A stretch of 14,540 bases of DNA from Polyrhizophydium stewartii (taxonomy: Eukaryota > Chytridiomycota > Chytridiomycetes > Rhizophydiales): positions 1-14,540 of the forward strand of contig JADGIZ010000390.1 in assembly GCA_027604665.1 (NCBI GenBank). Direction: 5' to 3'. A program made the translations under genes and the position numbers. The notes beneath the pieces were generated by a model. The model searched no databases, had not been told where the DNA came from, and saw nothing but the letters and a program-made list of their open reading frames with translations. Position 1 is the first letter of the stretch, and each line of letters begins with the position of its first letter. Below are positions 1-6,889 of this stretch, piece by piece.

Positions 1-2
1 GA

Positions 3-890
3 TACCAGACATCAATTACCTCCACTACTACCACAACTACCACCACCACCACGACGACCACCACGACAACCACCACGACGACCACCATGACGACCACCAC
101 GATGACCACGACTACCACTCCAACAACAGCGACAACGACGACAACAACCACCACAACGACTACTCCAACGACAACCACGACGACGACTACTCCAACAACG
201 ACCACGACGACTACAACGACGACAACGACAACAACAACGACCACGACGACCACTACTCCGACGACTTTGACGACAACTACCACAATGACCACCACCACAA
301 CTACTCCGACGACTTCGACGACAACTACCACAATGACCACCACCACAACTACTCCGACGACTTCGACGACAACTACCACAATGACCACCACTACTACCAT
401 GACCACGACCACCACAACGGCCCCGACGACAACCACCACCACGACTACAACCACCACCACTCCCACAACGACAACCACCACCACGACCACAACAACCACC
501 ATGATCCCATCGTCGTCGTCCACCACAACCACCACTGGTGGCTACGTCTCGCCGACCACCTCGACAACGTCCAGCAGGACCACATCGAGCACAACCGGTG
601 GCTATGTCTCGCCGACAACCACCACCACGACGACCACGATGACCATGACGATGACGACGACAATGACGACGACAATGACGACAACCACGACGACCACCAT
701 GACCACGACCACGATGAGCAGCTCAAGCGCAATGGCGTCGTCATCGTTGTCCTCTTCGTCGTCTTCAGCGGCCACTGCCGCCACCACGACCGGCGCCAAG
801 ATCAGCTCGGCGCGCTCGTTCAAGGGCGACAGCTCCGTGTGGCTCTCGTTTGCCCTCACAGCCTTTGCGACGCTCTTTGCGCTTCTATGA
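3..890 (+). CDS. Thr-rich mucin-like GPI-anchored surface protein, 3' part (5' end outside window)
   Basis: The reading frame is open from the left window edge to a TGA at 888-890, so the true start is probably outside; the first ATG in view is at 87. The visible protein is almost entirely Thr with scattered Pro, Met and Ser, followed by a Ser-rich stretch and a terminal segment that reads KGDSSVWLSFALTAFATLFA plus LL. A small-residue site followed by a short spacer and a hydrophobic tail ending exactly at the stop is the classic GPI-attachment signal. Such Thr/Ser/Pro stretches are usual targets of O-glycosylation, so a cell-surface or cell-wall mucin-like role is inferred. No enzymatic domain is visible; any folded domain would lie upstream of the window. 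The repeats are in frame (48-bp units at 253-390; the motif GGYVSPTT occurs twice), which supports real coding. The specific function is unknown. Confidence 0.65.
   Translation, partial: YQTSITSTTTTTTTTTTTTTTTTTTTTTMTTTTMTTTTTPTTATTTTTTTTTTTPTTTTTTTTPTTTTTTTTTTTTTTTTTTTTTPTTLTTTTTMTTTTTTPTTSTTTTTMTTTTTTPTTSTTTTTMTTTTTMTTTTTTAPTTTTTTTTTTTTPTTTTTTTTTTTTMIPSSSSTTTTTGGYVSPTTSTTSSRTTSSTTGGYVSPTTTTTTTTMTMTMTTTMTTTMTTTTTTTMTTTTMSSSSAMASSSLSSSSSSAATAATTTGAKISSARSFKGDSSVWLSFALTAFATLFALL
253..390 (+). repeat. 48-bp in-frame tandem repeat in the Thr-rich gene
   Basis: Three head-to-tail units begin at 253, 301 and 349, each starting CTACTCCGACGACTT. Unit 2 differs from unit 1 by one base, and unit 3 follows unit 2 for 42 bases before diverging. 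Each unit encodes 16 residues of the pattern PTTSTTTTTMTTTTTT, so copy-number change would keep the frame. Confidence 0.85.
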
Positions 891-1667
891 GACCCGCAGC
901 GAGCATCTCGGCCTGCACCGGCTTCCCGTCTTTCTTTCTTTTTTTTCGCCATTTTGTTCTTGGCCTCGCGACCACCAAGCAGCCAGCACCGCGTCCTTTG
1001 TTCCACAAGCCATTGTGGCTGCTGCTGTCATGGCACCGGGCCTCATTCCTACATTCTTTGTTTCGTTTTCCTCGGCTTTCTGACTGTCTTTGGGTGCACC
1101 GACAGAGCAAGATTTGCGTCGGATCCAGTATCGCGTCCTCCCCCCCCCCTTCAACGAGCAACGGATCTCGGCACGAATCTGCTGCTTCTTGCTCACTGAC
1201 AGACACACACACACCGCCTCGTTTCTTTGCCGATTCTCGGCTTGTGCCGGTTATACTCTCTTCACCACCAACCTTTGACGTGGTTTCAACATCTCGCACA
1301 TGCCTTTGATCTCTGTTTGCGAGCATGGCCGCCGAGTCTCTGTTGTGGTTGGGTGGTGGTGACATGGAGTGTGTTCATTTCTGAGCAGCCGGCCAACGCC
1401 TTTCCTTTGACTTCCCCGCATCTTCTTTTTTTTGCTGTTCTTTCGCTCCTCCACCCACGGGCATCTCTGCGGCTCTGCACGCCTCGCACAGTCCCCCTCT
1501 CACCGGTCTGCCTGCCAACCGCCTCTTGACGCGGCACAGACTCGGCAACGGATGTGGCCAGCCGGAATGAAGTCCAGCGCGTGAAAAGCGTCCTCAGGGG
1601 GTGGGGGGCTGTGTCAGATGATTTTGCGCGTCGTGCTTCCCGCCGCACAAACTTTTACAACCTCGAC
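891..1667. other. Spacer between the mucin-like gene and RPL4
   Basis: This 777-bp stretch has no convincing gene. It is richer in T and pyrimidines on the + strand than the flanking coding DNA, with a CTTT/T tract at about 930-950, a C10 run at 1140-1149 and a short CA repeat near 1200-1213. It must hold the 3' UTR of the upstream gene and the promoter and 5' UTR of RPL4. CTGAC at 1080-1084 followed by an AG at 1104-1105 resembles the 3' splice region of other introns here, so a 5'-UTR intron is possible, but I see no clear partner donor. No TATA box was recognised. Confidence 0.5.
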
Positions 1668-3055
1668 ATGAGCGTGAGTCTGCGCCAGGCTGCCACCCCC
1701 CGCCCGCGGCCATCCGTCCGTCCGTCCATCCGTGCGCGCGCACGCACGCATCCGGCCGGGAATCGCCGTGCGGATGCGGCGCCGTGCGAGTGCGTGCGTG
1801 CGCGCGCTGGTTGGCCGCCGCCCGCTGGCCTGCGAGCGCCGGCGGATGGATGGATGCAAGCGACGGCGACGGCGACGGGCAGAGCTCCTTGGGTGCACAC
1901 TCCCGCGCAACGGCAGGCTGACCCGTGCGCGCGCCATCTCCACAGGCCCGCCCCGTCGTCACTGTCTTCTCCGAGTCCGGCGCCGCCATTGGCACCGTCG
2001 CCCTCCCCGCCGTGTTCACGGCCCCCATCCGCACGGACATTGTCAACTTTGTCCACACCAACGTGGCCAAGAACAAGCGCCAGGCGTACGCCGTCTCGGT
2101 TGAGGCTGGCCACCAGACGTCGGCCATCTCGTGGGGCACTGGCCGTGCCGTTGCGCGTATCCCCCGTGTCAACGGCAGCGGCACGCACCGTGCCGGCCAG
2201 GCTGCTTTTGGCAACATGTGCCGTGGCGGCCGCATGTTCGCCCCGACCAAGACGTGGCGCAAGTGGCAAGTCAAGGTCAACCAGAACCAGCGCCGCTACG
2301 CCACGGCGTCGGCCCTCGCCGCGTCGGCCCTGCCGTCGCTCGTCCTGGCCCGCGGCCACAAGATTGAGCAGATTGACGAGGTTCCGCTCGTTGTCGCCGA
2401 CGACGTTGAGTCGTACGCCAAGACCAAGGTCGCCGTTGCCCTGCTCAAGTCGGTCAAGGCCTACGTTGACGTTGAGAAGGTCGTCAACTCGAAGAAGCTC
2501 CGTGCCGGCGTTGGCAAGATCCGCAACCGCCGCCACACGCAGCGCCGCGGCCCGCTCGTGATCTACAACGAGGACAAGGGCCTCGTCAAGGCGTTCCGCA
2601 ACATCCCGGGCGTCGAGACGGCCAACGTCAACTCGCTCAACATCCTCCAGCTCGCCCCCGGTGGCCACGTTGGCCGCTTTGTCATCTGGACCAAGAGCGC
2701 GTTTGAGAAGCTCGACGCCCTCTACGGCTCGGCCGACAAGCCGTCGGAGCTCAAGAAGGACTACTCGCTCCCGACCTCGATCGTGGCCAACCCGGACCTG
2801 CCGCGCCTGATCAACTCGGACGAGATCCAGGCCGTTGTCCGCCCCGCCGGCCCCAGCCGCACCAAGCGCCCCTTCACCCAGCGCAAGAACCCGCTCAAGA
2901 ACGTTGGTGTGCTGGTCCGCTTCAACCCGTACGCCCAGACCCTCCGCCGCCGCGAGATCCTCGGCGAGGAGGCCCGCGCCGCCGGCAAGGTCGCCAAGAA
3001 GGCCGCCAAGAAGGTTGTCAACAAGGCCTTCATCGACTCGCTGCTCTCGCAGTAA
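1668..3055 (+). CDS. RPL4: 60S ribosomal protein L4 (uL4)
   Basis: Large-subunit ribosomal protein uL4, which binds 23S-like rRNA and lines part of the exit tunnel. Exons are 1668-1673 and 1946-3055, joined in phase 0, giving 371 residues; the 272-bp intron starts GTGAGT and ends CCACAG. Exon 1 encodes only Met-Ser, and exon 2 begins Ala-Arg-Pro, so the mature start reads MSARPVVTV, close to the fungal uL4 start. Family hallmarks in order include [79 protein letters not shown] and KKAAKK near the C-terminus. The length matches yeast uL4 (about 362) and lacks the long Lys/Ala tail of vertebrate L4. The start was chosen because the ATG at 1668 followed by a consensus donor restores the family N-terminus; an unspliced start at 1925 would give a non-conserved leader. 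TAA stop at 3053-3055. Confidence 0.97.
1674..1945 (+). other. RPL4 intron with nested inverted repeats
   Basis: The intron (donor GTGAGT, branch-like GCTGAC at 1917-1922, acceptor CCACAG) contains two stacked complementary pairs. The inner pair is a perfect 17-bp inverted repeat: 1734-1750 (GCGCGCGCACGCACGCA) against 1791-1807, with a 40-base loop. The outer pair is 1719-1732 (CGTCCGTCCATCCG) against 1843-1856 (CGGATGGATGGATG), which is 14 bp in RNA if two G-U pairs are allowed. The outer and inner 5' arms are one base apart; the 3' arms are separated by 35 bases. The 5' arm lies in a CCGT tetranucleotide repeat and the outer 3' arm in a GGAT repeat. No C/D or H/ACA snoRNA boxes were recognised. 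Confidence 0.85.
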
Positions 3056-3281
3056 GCCGCCGCCCGCCTGGCTTGGCTGCTCCCGCTTTGCGCTGTGCGA
3101 TCTCTGCCCAGAATGAAGCTGCAGCCCGTGCTGCTGGTGCTGTTGCTGTGTGCGCTGCCCCTGACCCCCTATGCGGGCGGCGCGCAGGCACTCGCCTCTG
3201 TGCAACAGAGCCAAACTGAGCGATGCCTGCCCGATCGCGAGATCCTTTTTGAGGTTTGCCGTGCCCACGCAAGATCTCGGC
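3056..3281. other. Short spacer between RPL4 and the transporter
   Basis: This 226-bp gap must hold the RPL4 3' UTR and the transporter promoter and 5' UTR. The only notable content is the small signal-peptide-like frame at 3113-3289. No polyadenylation hexamer AATAAA is present. Confidence 0.5.
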
Positions 3282-3289
3282 ATGCCTAG
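3113..3289 (+). CDS. Possible short upstream ORF with signal-peptide-like start
   Basis: A 58-residue frame starts MKLQPVLLVLLLCALPLTPY and continues with a small-residue AGGAQA stretch, which looks like a cleavable signal peptide. It stops with TAG at 3287-3289, overlapping the proposed transporter ATG at 3282 in another frame. The remainder is short and unlike anything I recognise. It could be an upstream ORF controlling transporter translation, a tiny secreted peptide, or chance in GC-rich DNA; Leu-rich frames arise easily from CTG-rich sequence. There is no independent support. Confidence 0.2.
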   Translation: MKLQPVLLVLLLCALPLTPYAGGAQALASVQQSQTERCLPDREILFEVCRAHARSRHA

Positions 3290-3787
3290 GCCGCTGCACA
3301 CGGGCGTTGCTGTTGCGATGGTGCCGCTGGGCGGTGGCGGCGTCGACGACGACTCGACCGAGGCCGCCGGGCTACTGGCGCGCGAGTCGGGCGGCGACGA
3401 TGCGCGCGCGCCGGCCTCGTCGCCGTGGGGCGAGGATGGCGATCAGCAAGCGGACGCGGCGGGCAGCGATGGCGACCAAAGCGATCTCGGCAACGACCGC
3501 GGTGGCGACGACGCGGACGAGGGAAATGGCAGGGACGACGACAACGATGACGACGAGGACGACGGCGACGAGGACAAGGGAGATTTGGGCCGCCGCGGCG
3601 GCTTTGGGGCGTGGATCCTCGGCGGCCGCGCGCGCCAGCCGGACCGCGGGTACCAGACGCTTGCGATGCGGCGGCGGATCGCGACGCCGCGCGCGGGGCC
3701 GATTGCGCCGGTGTCGAGCGGGTGGACCGAGCTTGGGGTGCTCAAAAGCTCACGCGCGCGGGTGGACTCGCGCATCCCGGATTCGGA

Positions 3788-3818
<31 letters not shown>

Positions 3819-4513
3819 GATCACAAGGCGGTTCACGGCAAGGGCCTCGGCGAGCCGCGTGCGTCCTTGCACACGCCGTCTGGGCTGTCTGCGCGGGGAT
3901 CGGCGGGGATGCTTGGCCGTGGGTCTTTGGCGCGGCTGGTGCGGGACGCGGCGGCGGCCGCGCATGTGCGGCGGGGGCTGCTGTACATGCTGCTGTCGAC
4001 GGTCGTGTTCTGTGGTATGGGCATGTGCGTCAAGGCGATTGCGCTCGGCAGCGAGCCGCTGCCGACGCTCGAGGTTGTGTTCCTGCGCGGGCTGTTTGGG
4101 TGGGCGATGAGCCAGACGGCGATCCTTGTCCGGCGGCCCGCGGGCGGGGTTTTCGGGCCAGCGCGTCTGGCGCATCTTGTACGTTGGTGGCTGCGTGGTT
4201 GGAGCTTTTTTATCATTGATGGCGGAGGTGGTGGCGGGTGGTGGGTTGGCACTGTCGTGGCTGTTGCGCTGACGGTCAGTCCTGTGCCGTGTGCGTGCAA
4301 CGCATTTTGAAGTTTGCTTTGCGTAGCGTGCTCGGGTTTGCGGCGCTGGTGCTTGGGTACTGGACCCTCACGACGCTGTCGGTCGCGGACTCGACGGTGC
4401 TCGGGTTTCTTGCGCCGACGTTCACGGGCATCCTGGGACGCATCTTTCTGAACGAGCCGTGGGAGGTGGGATCTTGCGCGCTTGCCTTGCTTTTCTGCCG
4501 CTGCTGCTACTGC

Positions 4514-4565
<52 letters not shown>

Positions 4566-5524
4566 TGGTCAGCGTATCACGACTGACATGGGCGAGAATC
4601 GCGGCTGCGCAGGTGATTGACGCGGCGGCGGGGATCGTGTCGCTCGGCGGCGTGCTGCTCATCGCGCGGCCAGAGTTCTTGTTTGGCTCTGGGCCCGGCT
4701 CGACGCATGATACGATCGGATCGCCGGACGAGATGGGCATGTTTGCGCACACGCCGACAAGCGGGCCGCTGCTGCCGGCGAGGCGACACTGGGCCGACGC
4801 GGCGTTCACGCTCGTGACGCTGTATCGGCGCGAGATGCCGCAGGATGGCCGCGACACGATTGCGGCGGCCATTCGCGCCGCATCGGCTTCCAGCTCTGTG
4901 CTGCTTGGCAACGTGTCTGCTGCGGCTCCAGACAGCATTGGCTTGAACAGGGGCTCGGCGGTGGATGTGCAGCGGCTCGCCGGGTGCGCAGATCCGGGCG
5001 GCTTGGCCGGCCTTGGATGCCGCACCGTCCGCGCGGCGGTGACGGCTGCCGCTGCGGAGAACGTGCCGTCGCGCGTGGCGGGAGTGTTGGCGGGGCTGCT
5101 CGGCGCTCTCTTTGTCGGCGCCGCCGTCACGACGGTGCGCATGCTGTCGTCGCGCGGCGCGCAGGGCCTGCACACGATCAACTGGTTCCATCTCACGTCC
5201 GTGCCATTGGCGGCTGCGCTCGGGCCGCTGCTTCCGGCCTCTGTCGAGCCGCATCCGTGGATCGTCCCCGCGCAGGCGTCGACTTGGCTCCTCGCCGTCA
5301 TGGTCGCTGCGCTGGGCTTCAGCGGGCAGCTGCTCATGGGCCGCGGCCTCGCGCTCGAGAGCGCCGCCAAGGCTTCGGCCATGACGTACTTCCAGGCCGC
5401 GGTGGCGTTTGTGGCCGAGTGGGTCGTCTGGGGCGTGACACCGCACTGGATGTCGCTCGTCGGCGGGCTGATTGTGGTTGCATGCGTCGCCGCCGTGGCG
5501 CTTGTGCGACGGCGGCAGCAATGA
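3282..5524 (+). CDS. EamA/DMT-superfamily transporter (SLC35G-like) with acidic N-terminal extension
   Basis: Multi-pass membrane transporter of the drug/metabolite transporter superfamily; the substrate cannot be read from sequence. Exons are 3282-4178, 4313-4465 and 4613-5524, both introns phase 0, giving 653 residues. Residues 1-230 are hydrophilic: an Asp-rich run near 83-102 and nine Gly (GGC repeats, 3792-3818) near 171-179. Ten predicted helices follow from about 233: the first EamA repeat ends with the motifs RSVLGFAALVLGYWTL, VADSTVLGFLAPTFTGILGR and LGGVLLIARPEF; a roughly 126-residue loop (378-503) separates it from the second repeat, with GLLGALFVGAAV, LGFSGQLLMGRGLALE, AAKASAMTYFQAAVAF and GLIVV. 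Intron 1 (4179-4312) has donor GTACGT; the acceptor at 4312 is chosen because it restores the Leu-Arg-Ser helix start. Intron 2 (4466-4612) joins NEPWE to VIDAAAG as in relatives. The start is uncertain: 3318 has a stronger ATG context (G at -3 and +4) and 3171 is also in frame. Confidence 0.85.
4516..4563 (+). repeat. (CTG)16 trinucleotide tract in transporter intron 2
   Basis: Sixteen uninterrupted CTG units fill a third of the 147-bp intron at 4466-4612. The intron length is a multiple of three and the frame through it has no stop, so an unspliced message would read 16 consecutive Cys between NEPWE and VIDAAAG. The flanking NEPWE/VIDAAAG junction matches EamA-family spacing without the insert, which is why I call it intronic. 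Confidence 0.9.
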
Positions 5525-5586
5525 AGCCTGGCCGCCAAATGCCGCTGTTGTGGGTGCATCCCGCGCTTTCCACCCAAGTGCGCAAG

Positions 5587-6759
5587 ATGTCGGCCGCGAC
5601 GGGCAGGAGCGACTTTAGCCATCTGCTCCCGACCAACTGGAAGAAGCAGGTCGCCAGCTGGCTCGACGAGGACACGCCGTCGTTCGACTATGGCGGCTTC
5701 GTCGTCGGCGAGACGGAGCAGACGGCCGCGCTGTACTGCAAGGCCAAGGGCGTGCTCGCCGGCGTGCCCTTCTTCGACGAGGTGTTTGCGCAGCTCGGCT
5801 GCCGGTGCGTGCCCGCCGCGAGGGGCGCAGCCGGGGCCGCGACCGCCCGCGCACAGAGCGAGTGCTGGCGCATGCACACGGGCCGACTTCGCTGACGCCG
5901 CCGCCGCGGCCGCCCGGCACCCGCGCAGCGTCGAGTGGCTCGCGCGCGAGGGCGACGAGATCGACCCCAAAGGCGGCCGCGTCGAGGTTGCGCGCGTGTA
6001 CGGCCGCGCCCGCCACCTGCTGCTGGGCGAGCGGCCCGCGCTCAACATGCTCGCACGCGCCAGCGGCGTCGCCACGCGGTGCGTGCCCGCCGCCGCCGCT
6101 GTCGCCGCTGCTGCCCGCCCGCGCTGACGGCGGCGCAATCGCGCTGCACAGTGCCCGCGCGCTGCGAGCCATCAAGGACCAGCACAACTGGCACGGCGTG
6201 ATCGCCGCGACCCGCAAGACCACGCCCGGTGCGTGCCCGCGACGGTCTCCAGGGCGGTGCGGGCGGCCGCGCGCGCGGCGCTGACGCTCGGGCCGCACAC
6301 CCGCCAGGCTTCCGCATCGTCGAAAAGTACGCCACGCTCGTTGGCGGCGTCGACACGCACCGCATGGACCTCTCGTCCATGATCATGCTCAAGGACAACC
6401 ACATCTGGGCCACGGGATCCATCACCAACGCCGTCAAGCAAGCACGCAGCGTCGGCGGTTTCGCCCTCAAGATCGAGGTCGAGTGCCGCTCAGAGGCCGA
6501 GGCCGACGAGGCCATCCAGGCCGGCGCCGATGTCATCATGCTCGACAACTTTGATGGCCCGGGCATCCGTGCGGCCGCAAAGAGCCTCAAGGACAGGTGG
6601 AGGGGCAAGCACTCGTTCCTCATCGAGGGCTCCGGCGGCCTCACCGAGAGCAACGTCGCCCCGTACTTTTGCCCCGACATTGATATTCTCAGCTTTGGAT
6701 CCATCACCCAAAGCGTGCCCCACATCGACTTTTCGCTCAAGGTCATCCAGAAGAAGTGA
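5587..6759 (+). CDS. QPRT: Nicotinate-nucleotide diphosphorylase (carboxylating), quinolinate phosphoribosyltransferase
   Basis: Converts quinolinate and PRPP to nicotinate mononucleotide, CO2 and pyrophosphate in de novo NAD synthesis. Exons 5587-5804, 5929-6078, 6152-6228 and 6308-6759 give 298 residues, against 297 in human QPRT. The introns are phase 2, 2 and 1. Conserved segments in order: [79 protein letters not shown] and [10 protein letters not shown]. Substrate-binding basic residues line up with the human set: Arg144-Lys145, His166-Arg167 and Lys177 correspond to human 138-139, 160-161 and 171. The start at 5587 gives the family length. An in-frame ATG at 5521 would add 22 residues that contain Arg and Lys but no acidic residues, a possible organelle-targeting leader; that ATG overlaps the transporter stop codon. 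All three introns begin with the same 12 bases. No frame damage was seen. Confidence 0.95.
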
Positions 6760-6889
6760 TGGCAATAGCACAACAGATCCATCCTGCGCCCCCCCCCCCG
6801 CCTTGCGCGGCCCCTCGCATGCAGCGCTCTTGTCGTCAACAGACTCGCTTCATTGCGCATATGTGTTGCGTCCTGGCCACAAATCGCGA
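6760..6889. other. Convergent 3' region between QPRT and Arp3
   Basis: The 130-bp gap separates two convergent stop codons, so the 3' UTRs of QPRT and Arp3 must be very short or overlap. It contains a C11 run at 6789-6799. No AATAAA signal is seen on either strand. Confidence 0.6.

Noticed and set aside
445..744. Trp/Ser-rich minus-strand frame opposite the Thr-rich gene
   Set aside because: It is a mechanical complement of ACC/ACG repeats; the plus frame has a GPI-type C-terminus that explains the locus.
1..760. CRISPR-like or satellite array at the left end
   Set aside because: The repeats are in frame within a Thr-coding sequence, have no spacers of unique sequence, and end in a coherent C-terminus.
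1674..1945. snoRNA in the RPL4 intron, as in vertebrate L4 genes
   Set aside because: No C box (RTGATGA) or convincing D box, nor H/ACA layout, was found; only the inverted repeats are supported.
1655..3301. 548-codon open frame on the minus strand across RPL4
   Set aside because: It is antisense to a clear uL4 gene, its protein is Leu/Arg/Val/Asp-rich with no family signature, and stop codons are rare in GC-rich antisense DNA.
4179..4326. Alternative splice pair for transporter intron 1 (donor at 4187, acceptor at 4326)
   Set aside because: It also keeps frame, but the GTACGT donor at 4179 is a better consensus and the 4312 acceptor restores the family-like Leu-Arg-Ser start of helix 3. 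It is kept only as a second choice.
4507..6138. 543-codon minus-strand frame ending in poly-Gln over the CTG tract
   Set aside because: It lies opposite the transporter and QPRT exons and introns alike; the Gln run is just the complement of the intronic CTG repeat, and no domain is visible.
3282..6759. Transporter and QPRT as one fused gene
   Set aside because: They are in different frames, the transporter has its own stop, and both proteins end and begin at family-like positions.
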